In this document: positions 44,004 to 55,934 of the stretch, piece after piece | Layout: each line of letters begins with the position of its first letter | Position numbering within the stretch: position 1 is the stretch's first letter | Assembly: GCA_947471745.1 (NCBI GenBank) | Contig: CANJKZ010001109.1 | Span: forward strand, 1,798,001 to 1,862,000 | Length of the DNA: 64,000 nt | DNA from: Closterium sp. Naga37s-1 | Taxonomy: Eukaryota; Streptophyta; Zygnematophyceae; Desmidiales; Closteriaceae | Direction of reading: 5' to 3' | Notes under the pieces: model-generated | The model's database searches: none | What the model was told of the DNA's origin: nothing | Seen by the model: only the letters and a program-made list of their open reading frames with translations | Position numbers and translations under genes: made by a program

Positions 44004-47000
44004 ATGGCGCTGGCGGACGACCCCCCCGAGGTGTGGGTGGTGGACGTGGGGCGCGACCGCGAGGCCACCAAGGACGCGCTCGTCACGGCCGTCAATGACG
44101 CCACGGCCGTCATTTATCGCGTGCTGCTGCGACTCGTCACCACTGGCGCCTCGCGTATGTAGTAGCATGCGGCTTTCGCATTAATTCGGGCAATGTTGAA
44201 GCGCCGCGAGACTTCTCGCAGAACTCCCGAGCAATGCCACTTGTCGCTTGTCAGCGCGGAACCTCCGAATAGTTAGAATCTATCCTACGTCTCCAGGCTC
44301 GTTGTCGACAGAGGTGTACGTAAAGCGAGCCGTTCCTGTCTCATACCTCCACGCTGGATCCCGTGCCTTCTTAATGGCGTAGAACAGAGCGTCGTTCGTG
44401 CTGTCAATCGTGGATGGGCTATTGAGCCACGCGTCATGTGTCCTTCCCTTTGACACTACTATTCGTGCTCGCGGCTCGCATATTCCCAGATGCTTCACAA
44501 CGGCGGCGTCATGGTCGTCTTTGATAGGCGTACTCCTGCGAGTCGCCGCGGATCACTGGATTGAGTTTGAACTGAGACACGAGGCAGGAGGCACGGCGTA
44601 GAGAGAATGTCCGCGAAGCGCTGAAGCGACAAGTGTGAGGCTGCTAGCTGAGGGTGTGTGCGAGACTTGGAGGACACTGGAGGGCAGACGGCAGGTGGAG
44701 GAAATGCGAGAGGGAAGGCGGCACAAGCAGTGATGCTAGACGGCAGCAGTGGAGTATCAGATGGCCAGGTGGTCAATAAAGCGAACAGGCGTCGACATGT
44801 CACATACCCCCCTCTCCGCTTCCCTCAGCAACCACACCACTCGTTTTGCCCTGTGCGTTGCACCCTCCAGAACTCAGCAAATCTGGCGCGTCGCACCGCT
44901 CCACTCTGGAACTCGTACGCGCGTCTGAGCTCATTACCGTCATCCCTTCTCCCCTCTTAAATGCATTTTTTTCGCCTTAACCGTCTCACTCTCCCTGCCC
45001 CTCCCTGCGCATTTTCTTGCCGGTGCAGCGGTTGGCGCAGGGCATGCAGCGGGAGGCGGAGCGGCGGGAGGAGTAGGCGAGGGTGAGAAGGGTGCAGTGG
45101 GTGAGGAAGAGCGGGACTCGCCGCATGCGATGCTGCTGCCGTACAAAGAGTTTGCAGAGAAGATGGACGTACGCGCTTGCTTCCCATCAACCACCTTCTC
45201 GCGCTCCTGCTTCTTCCCCCGTCTTTTCCCCTTCCGCTTCACCATGCACGCTTTCCATTCCTTCTCCTTTGACCTACAACACACACGCGCGCAACACACA
45301 CGCGCGCAACACACACGCGCGCAACACACACGCGCGCAACACACACGCGCGCAACACACACGCGCGCAACACACACGCGCGCAACACACACGCGCGCAAC
45401 ACACACGCGCGCAACACACACGCGCGCAACACACACGCGCGCAACACACACGCGCGCAACACACACGCGCGCAACACACACGCGCGCAACACACACGCGC
45501 GCAACACACACGCGCGCAACACACACGCGCGCAACACACACGCGCGCAACACACACGCGCGCAACACACACGCGCGCAACACACACGCGCGCAACACACA
45601 CGCGCGCAACACACACGCGCGCAACACACACGCGCGCAACACACACGCGCGCAACACACACGCGCGCAACACACACGCGCGCAACACACACGCGCGCAAC
45701 ACACACGCGCGCAACACACACGCGCGCAACACACACGCGCGCAACACACACGCGCGCAACACACACGCGCGCAACACACACGCGCGCAACACACACGCGC
45801 GCAACACACACGCGCGCAACACACACGCGCGCAACACACACGCGCGCAACACACACGCGCGCAACACACACGCGCGCAACACACACGCGCGCAACACACA
45901 CGCGCGCAACACACACGCGCGCAACACACACGCGCGCAACACACACGCGCGCAACACACACGCGCGCAACACACACGCGCGCAACACACACGCGCGCACG
46001 CACAGCCGCCTGTGGCTGCTTCTCTTCCTTGCTGGTCACTTGTCCAGTGCGCTGACACTGTTCCAATCCCCTATGCGTGTACATCGCCGCCCGACCTTCC
46101 GCCCTCCACATCCATTCCCGCATTCCTTTTTCCTCAGCTCGTTCCAGCCCCACCCCTTACTCCACCACGTGCCAACACACAAGTTCATTTCAAACAGCTC
46201 TCTCTCCCCCTTCCGCACATCGTCCCTTCCTCGTCCGCTCAACCCACCATTCTGCCCCCTTGCTCATTCTCGTCCCCCTGTGGCCACCTCCCCCTGGTGT
46301 CCACCTTCCCCCCCTCCCTCTCCCCTCCCCTCCCCTCCTCCCCCTTCCTCTCTCCTTCCCTCTCCCCCTCTCACGGTCTCCCTCGGCCCTCCCTTTTTCC
46401 CCCCTGCAGGTGGCGGCGGACACGTTCGTGGCCCCCACGGACAAGCGCGAGAGGGCGCTGTGCCACGCCGTGCTGGCCGGGGAGGCCTCGCGCCTCTACA
46501 TTGGCCAGCGCAAGTCAGTGTGGTGGAGGAGAAGAGTGGGGGGGGAGAGGGGAGGGGAATGGGGGTGTTTGGGGGGGGGGGGGTGTAAGTTGAGTCGACT
46601 CAAATTGCGCGAGAGCGCGCTGGTCGAGGAGGCCTCGCGCCTCTACATTGGCCAGCGCAAGTCAGTGTGGTGGAGGGGAAGAGGGGGGAGAAGGGGGGAG
46701 AAGGGGGGAGAAGGGGGGAGAAGGGGGGAGAAGGGGAGAGAAGAGGGGCAATACGGGGGAAGGGCACAGTGATGCACAGGGGAACGGGCGAGGGATTACA
46801 AGACAATGCAATGAGTGCCTCGTCTTGGGAGGGATGGGAATGTGTGGAGCACCATTCTCCGTATGCTTCTCCGTGGTGTGTCCCCTGATGTGGAACAAAG
46901 AGGAGGAGGATTAAGATTGATCGCTCACAGAATAGGACTCTGGAAGGAGTTATGCACGGTTTCGGGGCGGAGCAGGCGATGTGTTCTGGGTCGAGTTTTA

Positions 47001-49814
47001 CTCGACTTGGGTCAAGTAGTAATTAACTGGGGATGGTTTTTCTTTAGTCTAATGTATGGTCGAGGTTTGAGTCGGGCGCGAATAAAAAAAAAAACTCGGG
47101 TGGAGTCAAATTCGACGCTGACTCAAAACCCGAGGGAGGAAGAGCGGGAGAATGAGATAGCTATTGGATGAGTATGAGTCGCCATAAATCTATGAGTGGT
47201 AGAAGTTGGGAAAGTAGAAGTTGGAGAGTTGGTAACCTTGAAATATCACATACGCATCCAGATACCTGAAGTGATTTGCTTTTTGTATCCAATCGAAAGT
47301 TATGCTCCCCTGCCCCTCCCTCCCCCCTCGCCCTCGTCCCCTCTCCTCCCCTTCTCTCCCCTCACCCCCGTGCAGGAAGCTGTTCAGCAAGAGTTCAAAC
47401 CTACCGGCATACTGTGCAAAGCACCTGCCATACACATGCGACATCATAGTGGTGCAGGCCGGCCGCAAGGTCAAGCACTTGCAGGGCGTGCTCTCCCCTG
47501 ACACCCTCGCCCCACCCGCCCCTAGAGCCTCTGCTGCTGCTGCCGCCGCTGCTGCATCTGCTGCTCCCGTTCCTGCGTCTGCTTCCGCTTCCGCTTCTGC
47601 CTCCCCCTCTGCGTCTGCATCTCCTGCTGCTGCCAAGGCAGGAGGCGTGAGCGCGCTTCTGAGCCGCTCTGCATCGTCCCGCTCTCCCTCCTGCAGCCCG
47701 CCTCTCTCCCCGTCCGCTTCGGGCCCCTCCCCCGCACAGCCGCGCATGCAGAGAGGGAGGAGCCTGGGCCGCGGCACGCTAGGGGCAGGGCCTAGACTCG
47801 CAGAGGGGGAGGTGGGGGGGCTGGCGCAGGTGGAAGAAGGGCATGAGGGGCGAGGGGCAGCAGGGGGGCGGGACGGGCGGGAAGGTATGGCACAGCTGTT
47901 GAACGAGAGTAATGTTCCTCACGGCAAGCAGGCAGCGCGTCTGGATACCGCTGCTGCCTCTCCTGCTGCTGCTGCCGCTGCTGCTGCGGCAGCAGGCATG
48001 GTGGTAGGTCCGTCAGCGGATTCTGGGGCAGCAGCGGCAGCAGGGGCAGCAGGGGCAGCAGGGGCAGCAGGGGCGTCAGGGGCAGGCGGCACAAGAGGGG
48101 TTCCGCCCCAGGCGTTGGACCTGAGGCACCTCGTGCTGGCGCGCAAAGAACTGGCCGCCCTGGCGTTTGCTCAGGCCGCCGCCACCACAGGGGGGGACGC
48201 TGGGGAGGCAGGGGGCGGGGGAGGGCGACGGGGAGGAGGAGGAGGAGGGGGAGGAGGAGGAGGAGGAGGAGGAGGAGGGTCCATCATTGGATGGGAGAGC
48301 CCGGGGCCTAGCGGGGGGCAGCAGCAGGGCTTCTCTTCTGCCACAAGCTCGGCAGTGAATTCCCCACGGCTCAAGCGTGCTCTCTCTGCTAGTTACTCCT
48401 CTGCTGCCTCCTCTGGTCTCACCCCAGGCCTCACCCCCGGCACAGGCTCTCCCGCCATGGGCTCTCCTGGCATGGCCATGGGAGTCTTTGGGTTTGCCTC
48501 TCCGTCTCCTGGCAGCAGCCTTCTGAATAGCCCTTCTGTGGCGTCCCCGCTTGCGCGGGCTGTTGCTGCTGGCGGCTTTGCTGGTGTGCCTCCTGCCGGG
48601 TTTCACTGGGGCTTGCAGGTAGCACTGCAACAGCAGCAGCAGCAACAGTTGCATCGGCTGAGCAATGTGGGTGCTGCTGCTGCTGCTGCGGCTGGTGGAG
48701 ATGCAGCAGCAATGGAAGGAGTGGATGAGGAGTGGAGCAGTGGCAGGAGCAGCGGCAGGAGCAGTGTGGGGGCAGGGATGGGTAGGGAGGAGTTGAGGTC
48801 GGTGGCTGGTGGTGACACAGGCGGTGTGCTTGGGGGAGAGGTGGGTCCTTTTGAGGTGCAGGGTGTGGGCGAGGGGCAAGGGGAGAAGGGTGGTAGTGCA
48901 GTTGACAGGTCTGCACAGCAGACGTACCAGCAGCGGTTGATTCTGCTGCAGCAGCTTCTGGAGCAGCAGGAGCGGCAGAATCAGCAGCTTCACGAGCGAT
49001 GGCAGCAGCAGCAGCAGCATCACCACCAGCAACAGCTGCTACACCACCACCAGACGCAGCAGCAGCAACAACAGCAGGAGCAACAGCAGCAACAACAACA
49101 GCAGCAGGAGCAACAGCAGCAACAGCAGCAACAGCAGCAACAACAGCAGCAGCAGCAGCAGAGGCAGCAGCATGTATATCAGATGGCCCAGAGTGGCTCT
49201 GTGCCTCCACGCTGCAGCAGTGCACCCCCGCCTGCCCTACAGCCACCTGCAGAACCACCCCTTGCTTCTGGAACAGCAGCAACAGCAGCAGCACCAACAG
49301 AAGCTGTTCCAAGCATTGCAAGTGGATCTCCCCTTCCTCCCACACCACCAGGCCACACAGCCGCGCACCTCCCCCCACACTCTCTCCCCCCGTCCGTCCC
49401 ACCGCCACCACACCAGCCCCCGTTCCCGATCCCCTTCTCCCCATCCTTCCCTTTCGCCATGCAGCACTCGCTCTCTCTCCCAGCGTCCGTGCCCACGTCC
49501 CTGCCATCCATGGGCGTGCCAGCCGGCGCGAGGGAGCGAGCAGAGGTGCAGGTACTACTGGTGGAGCTGGCACGCGTGCAGCAGCAGGCGCGGTCTGCAC
49601 AGGAGGCAGCAGAGAGAGCGGATCGCGAGGCGAGGGAGGCGAGGGAGGAGGCTCGGAGGGCTGCGGAGAGTGCTGCAGCGGAGGCGGAGAGGAGGATGAA
49701 AGCTGAGATGGAACGAGAGGTGGCGAAGAGGAAGGTGGGTTGAAGAAGGGAGGGAAGGTGGGGGGGTCAGGGGGAGAGGGATTGGGTGGGAGTGTGGAAG
49801 CTGGGAAGGGGTGG

Positions 49815-49864
<50 letters not shown>

Positions 49865-52800
49865 GGTGTGTGGGGAGGGGGGTGTGAGTGCGCTCTGATC
49901 AAACATACCCATCCCCACCCCCACCCCCCATCCCTCTCTCCCTACCAAACACCCTTCTCTTCCACCCACCCATACCTCCACACACCACTAGCACACACCC
50001 CACAAACCTCCACACGCATTATTAAGCCAGCTAGATCCCCTGTTCACGAATTCCTTGTTCAATCTTCCCCGCAAGTTACACATATTAGTGCTGATTCTGC
50101 AACCAAAGACCTGCTGGTTGCAGCAGCAGCAGCAACCTCTCAACACAGACCAAATCTCTCCTTCTCACCTTTCTGTTGAGCTTCCAAGGGAGGTCCAGGC
50201 TGATGTGGAAACTCGCCCAGGAGCAGCACAACAACAGCCATCGCACGCACAGCACCCACTCACTCTTCTCCCCTCCCCACCATCAACCGCCCCTCGCTTT
50301 TCAGGCAGACGACCGAGGAGTCATGGCTCAGAAGCAGAAACAGTCTCACACCACACCATACCGCACCATACCACACCACACCACTAAATATTCTTCTCCT
50401 ACGCTTCTCCCCCATCTCCTCCACCGTCCGCCTCCCCTTCCCACCCCCTTCCCTGCCCGCCAGGCGGATGAGGAGTCGAAGCGGGCCGCAGCAGCAGAAG
50501 CAGAGGCAGAGCGCGTGCGGCACGAGGCAACCGAGCTGGCAGCAGCAGCGTCCGCCACTCTCGCCAAAGCACAGGAGCAATACGCACTCAGCCGACAAGT
50601 GCAGCAGCAGCAGCAGCTACAGCAGGAGTTCAGAGAGTATAGCATTGAGGAGCTGGCGCGTGCGTGCGACATGTGGGACGAGGAGAACCTGGTGGGCGAG
50701 GGCGGGTACGGCACGGTGTATCGCGGCATGCTGGAGCACTGCCCTGTGGCCGTCAAGTGCCTCAAGACCGCCAACAGCAACCAGGCTCTGAAAGAGTTCA
50801 AGAAGGAGGTGCGTGCAAGGAGGGGGGATGGGACGGAGAGGTATGGGGGATGGTGCGTGGAGCGAGGGGGGATGGGAAGGAGGAAGGGAGTGAGGGAAAG
50901 AAGGAGGAGGAAGGGAGGGAGAGAGTGGTGAAGACGTATGGAGGAGGAGGAAGGGGTGTAATTGCGAAAGGGTGGGAGGGGAGGGAATGGGATAGGAGGG
51001 GAGGAGCGGAGGGCTGGAGAGGGGAGGGAAAGGGAGACGAGGAGAGAGGATGGGGTGTGATGCTAAACTGGATTGGGTTAGCAGTTGCTGGTTCTGTAAC
51101 ATTGCTGCTGGGCTGCATTAAGCCTCAAAAGCATCTGCCTTGAGTTGTGCCATGCCCCTTCCCTCATGTCCCTCCCCCTCACGCCCCTCCCTCACACGAA
51201 CCCCCCTTCATGCCCTTCTCACAGCTCCTCCAATCCACTCTCCCACCTTATGTGCCCGCCCTGCTTCCATTCCCCCTTTGCCTCACAATATTGTTCCTGT
51301 TTTTCCCTACCATTCCTCACTGGTTTCTCTCGCCTGCCTCTTCCTCTCCCTCCATACCCTACTCTCTCATCCTCCGCCTTCTCTTGCTCAAATCCCTCGA
51401 CCCCTCACCCCACCGGTCCCCTCCTCTCCCCTTCTTCAACCCCCACCGTCTACCCCCCCCAACCCCACACCCTCCACCTTTCGCCCTCCACCCTCCACCC
51501 CCGACACTATCCCCCACCCTTGGCACCCCGCAACCCCCTCCCCCCCCGCCACCAGATGGACGTGCAGAGGGGGCTGCGGCACCCGACGGTGGTGCTGCTG
51601 ATAGGGTGCTGCCACGACCCGCCGTGCCTGGTGTACGAGCTCATGCCGCACGGCTCGCTGTACGACCGCCTCGTGTGCGACCAGGGCTCGCCCCCCCTGC
51701 CCTGGAACCACCGCTTCAATATCTTTGAAGACACCTGCAAGGCTCTCATTCACCTGCACAACCGGTGAGCGTTGGGGGAAGTGGGGGGAGAGCCGGGGGA
51801 GAGTGGGGAGAGAGAGTGGGAGAGAGAGTCGGGAGAGAGTGGTGGGGAAGGGGGGAACGGGTGGGGGAAGAGTGAAGGGGAGAGTGGCTGGAGGATGGAA
51901 GGGGGTGACTGTGGAAGGGGTGCGATGGTCGTGGGCAGAGGGAGGCCAGGACGGGCATGTGAGAGGGAACTGCGTGAACCATCCCCCCTGCTCATCCCCC
52001 CCATCAATTCCCCAGACGTTCATCTCCCGTTCTCCCTCCTCCCAACCCCCCCCCCCCCCCCTCTCTCCTTCCTTCCCCCCCCCCCTACAGCCACCCCGCC
52101 ATCGTGCATCTGGACCTGAAGCCAGCCAACATCCTCTTAGACGGCAACATGCGGGCAAAACTCGGTGACGTAGGTCTAGCACGCTTCATGGTGGGCATGG
52201 ACAGCGGCAAGAGCTTCATACAGCAGTCCGTGGCCGTGGGCACGTTTGGCTACGTGGACCCGCACTTCCTGCGCACGGGCCAGTTCAGCCGCGAGTCCGA
52301 CATCTACTCCCTCGGCATGGTTCTCCTCGACATGCTCCGCGGGATCGACACCTCTAAGAAACCCGCCGGAGGCGGAGGGGGAGGAGCAGGGGGAGCGGCG
52401 CGGCGGCACGTGGGGGACCGGATGGCGGCGTTGGAGGGGCTGGAGGCGTGTGTGGCGGCGGGGGATGTGGAGCGGCTGCAGGGGTTGCTGGATCCGACGG
52501 CTGGCACGTGGCCGCCGGGGATTGCGATGCGGCTGGTGGAGATCGCGCGGCGGTGCGCAGCGTTCAAGCGCAAGGAGCGGCCGGAGCTGTCGCGAGACGT
52601 GATGGCGATGCTGGCCGAGATGAAACCCGCTGTCATGCGCGCTGCCAAGCAGCAGAGGGACCTGGGTCTGCTCAAAGATGACTCGTGGGGTGGCGGCGGA
52701 GGTGGTGGTGGTGGTGCTGGTGGGATGGGGGTGCCTGGGCGAGGTGGGGGCGGTGCAGTGGGGAGTGCGACGACGCGGTCGGGCGTGCAGGTGCCTGATG

Positions 52801-53765
52801 GGTTCCGATGCCCCATTACCATGGTGAGACGGGAGGGGGGATGGGATGGCATGATGATGGTGGTGATGGTGATGGTGATGATAATCACATTCCTACTCTA
52901 CCCTCCTCTTCCATCCATCCTTACCCCCTGCTCCTCCCTCCTCCTCTTCCCTCCCACCCTGCCTCTTCCCCACCCCTTCCCACCCTGCCATGAACAGGAG
53001 CTGATGCAGTGGCCAGTAATAGCAGGGGACGGGCACACGTACGAGCGGGCAGCCATGCAGCAGTGGCTACAGCAGCACTCCGTGTCCCCGCGCACGGGGC
53101 GGGCCTTACCGCACACGCACCTGCAGGACAACCTGCTCGTGCGCTCCCTCATTGCTGACTGGGTCGCCTGCCATGGCGGCCTGCTGCTCCGGTGCGTGGG
53201 GGAAACATGGGTTTAAGAAATGGGGGTATGGGGTAAGAGGGTGGGATGGAAAGCAAGTGGTAATTGTGTGGGGCAAGGTTGTGTGGGTGGACTGGTTGTT
53301 AGGGAGGAAGGGTGAGTGCCGAGGCACGCTTTGCTGTAATGTGCCCTAGCCTGCATCGCCTTCTCTCACTTCACATATTCTGCCCTGCCTTTGGACTCTC
53401 TGCTCCTTCTCCTCTTTGCCCCTCTCACCTCACAGTCTCCTCCCCACACCCCCCTCCCTTTGCACCCCTTCCTCAGGTCGGAGGTGCTGGAGGAGGGCTG
53501 CTCAGAAGGCCCCTCGGAGGAAGGCGGTGACACAACGGGGTACGCGGAGGGCGAGGGGGACGAGGAGGGGGCGCAGGACTGGGCGTCCTATGTGGAGGAG
53601 CTGGGGGATGACCTCCTCCTGCAAGGCGCTGGCCTGCCGCTGGGTATTCACAGTGAAGTGTGTGTCCCGGGCGATGCCAGTATGCCAGGAACAAACGGTG
53701 CAGATGGGCTCCCTGCGGTTGGCGCGCCTGCAGCCCACAAGGTGAAGGATGCGGCTTCAGTGTGA
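44004..53765 (+). CDS. USP-coiled coil-protein kinase-U-box protein (PUB class), 9 exons
   Basis: Exons by GT/AG and phase: 44004-44154, 45029-45168, 46410-46513, 47376-49734, 50464-50808, 51556-51764, 52091-52823, 52998-53191, 53477-53765, predicting ~1,507 residues. Residues ~1-165 form a universal-stress-protein-like domain (VVDVGRDREATKDAL, MLLPYKEFAEKM, KLFSKSSNLPAYCAKH). ~170-850 is low complexity (Ala, Ser, Gly, long Gln runs). A Glu/Arg/Ala coiled coil follows. The kinase starts near GEGGYGTVYRG with VAVKCLK; the catalytic loop is HLDLKPANILL (Leu for the Arg of HRD), then DVGLA and GTFGYVDP. The U-box is VPDGFRCPITM..DGHTYERAAMQQWL..SPRTG, which recruits E2 for ubiquitination. This order is that of land-plant PUB receptor-like cytoplasmic kinases. 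An upstream in-frame ATG at 43869 would add 45 Cys-rich residues; the 44004 start is preferred because the USP domain begins there. Confidence 0.85.
45278..45998. repeat. 15-bp minisatellite, about 48 near-perfect copies, in intron 2 of the kinase gene
   Basis: Unit CGCGCGCAACACACA repeated with no visible variation across ~720 bp. Alternating purine-pyrimidine runs (CGCGCG, ACACAC) favour Z-DNA. All six frames stay open, giving artefactual ORFs. Confidence 0.97.
46606..46676 (+). repeat. Partial duplication of exon 3 and its donor site
   Basis: Repeats the end of exon 3 (..GCGCGAGAG.GCGCT.., EASRLYIGQRK) and the start of the following intron (GTCAGTGTGGTGGAG) about 145 bp downstream. No good acceptor precedes it, so it is probably a non-functional copy. 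46682-46742 is a GGGGAGAA-type tandem repeat. Confidence 0.75.
48900..49170 (+). repeat. CAG/CAA tract coding polyglutamine
   Basis: Interrupted CAG/CAA runs in exon 4 of the kinase gene encode long Gln stretches broken by Glu, His and Arg. An Ala/Gly (GGA) run lies at 48225-48282 in the same exon. Confidence 0.9.
49817..49856. repeat. (TG)n microsatellite in intron 4
   Basis: About 20 TG dinucleotides, directly after the exon 4 donor region. Confidence 0.95.
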
Positions 53766-54161
53766 GCAGGCGGGGGGGTGGAGTGGAATTTGTGGGACTT
53801 GAAGCTGATGAATGAAGATAATATATGCTATTTTGAATGTGCTTGTAGAAAGAGTACGGTATGATATGGTACGGTTATCTTTTAGCAGAGATCGAACGGT
53901 CCGCACTGATCCAGATGTGTATTATAGATGTTTCTTCTGCAGTTAAAATTAACAGTATTTGTTCTACCTGGATTCAGAATCAAGAACTGAGTGGAAACTC
54001 TCTGAGTGATCCTTGTAGCCATGCGAGAACAAGCTTTTAGTACTTGCCGCGAGTCCGTTTATCAAGGGAACTCTGCGACACCCCTCGACCACCACGAGGC
54101 GCGCCGATCGCAATCACAATCACAGCAACCCGTGAGTGCGCGCAAAACGGCAACACCCGGC
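53766..54161. other. Intergenic interval: kinase 3' end and COA4-like promoter
   Basis: AT-richer than the flanking exons, with no ORF of interest. Holds the kinase 3' untranslated region and the 5' region of the next gene. Confidence 0.6.
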
Positions 54162-55237
54162 ATGTCGGCGGCACCGGGGCACGCGCACACGCGGGTGACG
54201 ACGGGCGAGGAGGGCGAGGAGCTAGACCCCATGGTGGAGCAGTTACAGGACTGCAGCCGCCTTTACGTCCGCCTCGAGGTGCCTCCTCCCCTCCCCTCTC
54301 CTTCTCTCCTCTCCTCTCGTCTCCTCCCCTCCCCTCTCCTCTCCTCTCCGCACCTCTTCTCCCGTGCTTCCCGCCAAACCGCGAGTCGCTATGCTCTTCC
54401 TCGTGGCCGTCATTATGCTCTTCTCCTCGCCTCCACGTCTCTCGGCGTTCGAAGCGACTGGGAGCGGCGGCCAGAGCGGTCCGACTGGGAAGCGCGAGGA
54501 GGTGGGTTTCTTCGCGGTATAGAGTGGATCCGTTCCGCGTGGTTCCGTTAGGCGCAAGGCGGGAGCGGAGTAACGAGGGGGTGAGATGGAAGGAACAAGC
54601 ACCCACCACTGTAGAGATACACTGATGATCACAATATCTTGCCTCTTCCACGTTCTGGACAATCCCTCCTCGCGATCTGCACTCTCTCACGCTGTTTCGC
54701 GTCTCGCGTCTCGCGCCTCCTATCCCCATCCATGTTTCCCTCCCAGCGCGCGTGCAGGCGAAGGGCCAGCTCTGGCTTTTGATGTGATTCCTAAACCTCG
54801 CCCGCACAAGCAAATGCGTGCCGTATGCCATGTGCCTTGTGCGCTTTGCTGCTGTGTTTCTGTGCTGCCATGTGCGGTGTGTTGCTGTGCTGGCATGTGC
54901 TGTGCAGAACTGCCTTGTGGAGCACGACAGGGACTGGAGGAAATGCCAGGAAGGTGAGGCTTTGGAAAAGAACATCTGCCTGCACCCTCTTTTTTGTTCC
55001 TCTGCAACCGTCCCCCACTCATCATTCCGTCTCCTCCCAGAAATCTCACGTGTTTCCCTGTGTATCTCTCACCCGCTTCCGTGTCTCCTCCATCCAACCA
55101 TGCTCGTGTGGAGCCCGTGTTTTCCTGCTCTCTCTTCCCGTCTGCTCCCAGAGGTTCGTTCCCTGAAGGTCTGCATGTCACGCCAACAAGCGCACCAGCA
55201 GCAGCAACAACAACAAAGTAGAGATCAGAAACAGTAG
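54162..55237 (+). CDS. COA4: COA4-like twin CX9C mitochondrial cytochrome c oxidase assembly factor
   Basis: Three exons: 54162-54278, 54908-54953, 55152-55237, phases consistent, 82 residues. The protein has two CX9C motifs: C-SRLYVRLEN-C (joined across intron 1) and C-QEEVRSLKV-C (across intron 2), separated by LVEHDRDWRK. The HxRDWRKCQ..V...KxCM pattern is characteristic of COA4/CHCHD8. The tail is Gln-rich. Such proteins are imported into the intermembrane space by the Mia40 pathway, folded by two disulfides, and help assemble complex IV. ATG at 54162 gives the usual family length; an upstream in-frame ATG at 54021 would add ~47 residues. The small size and Cys spacing make the CHCH call firm; the COA4 assignment is by motif recall. 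Confidence 0.78.
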
Positions 55238-55934
55238 TCACATGAGCTGCTTATGCATCTACTTGTGTCCTGTGGATCGAGCTTCTCAGCTAGAACCAGC
55301 CTCGCTCGCATACCCTAAGCCTTTGCTTTAGTTGATGCTGATGCTGACCCTTTAGGTTGATTGGAGTTTCTATTTCTTCATTCTACTGATGCTCCATGCT
55401 CCTACAGTACATGTGTGGTTCTGGCTGTGGAATGGAACCAGCTAGAGCTGCTCAGCAGCATGTATATAAATCGTTCTTTTCTACAAATTTATCGGATTCA
55501 TGTCGCACAGCTTTAGCGAGTAACGCGTATTTCGAAATTCCTTCCCGCGACTTTCTTGCGGAATTCCAAGCTGCCGTGCAAACAACCATCCAACACCGCA
55601 CTCTCGCCTCTGCGCCTTCACATCTCACCATCCAGCGAATTTCACACTACTGCGACCGCATTGAGTTGACAACTGCATCGTCACTGGATCGCAGGTTCAC
55701 GGAGCAACGCGAGTCGATCCTGTCAGGCAAGGAGGAATCGATAGTGCGAGTTCGAGGATCGGAGCTCCCGGAGATTTGAGTTGTTTAAAACAAAGGGGAT
55801 CAGAGCTCCTGGACCAGAGCAGAGTGCTCCGCGCCGCGCCGATCTAGATTCGCCCAAAGCCTTCCTGCTGCTTGCCCTCTCTCTTTAAAATCAGCCGCTC
55901 GATCCGTAACCCAGTCCAATTCCCGAACGCCATA
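55238..55934. other. Intergenic interval with one unassigned ORF
   Basis: Probable 3' untranslated region of COA4 and promoter/5' leader of ECM29. A plus frame at 55396-55779 (127 codons, non-ATG start) has no recognised domain and no intron signals; I do not call it a gene. Confidence 0.5.

Noticed and set aside
45278-45998. CRISPR-like regular array
   Set aside because: There are no spacers: units are contiguous and identical, and the context is a eukaryotic intron.
44940-46593. Very long overlapping ORFs on both strands (HARNT, AQHTR, ARVCC and similar repeats)
   Set aside because: They are the 15-bp satellite read in six frames; the unit length is a multiple of three and has no stop in any frame. 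The real exons on either side are in other frames and are interrupted by splice sites.
50280-50325. Extra exon (GCAGACGACCGAGGAGTC..) before exon 5 of the kinase gene
   Set aside because: Preceded by an AG but not followed by a usable GT donor in phase; it looks like a weak copy of the exon 5 start (GCGGATGAGGAGTCG).
55396-55779. 127-codon plus-strand ORF upstream of ECM29
   Set aside because: Non-ATG start, no recognised domain, lies in the promoter/leader interval.
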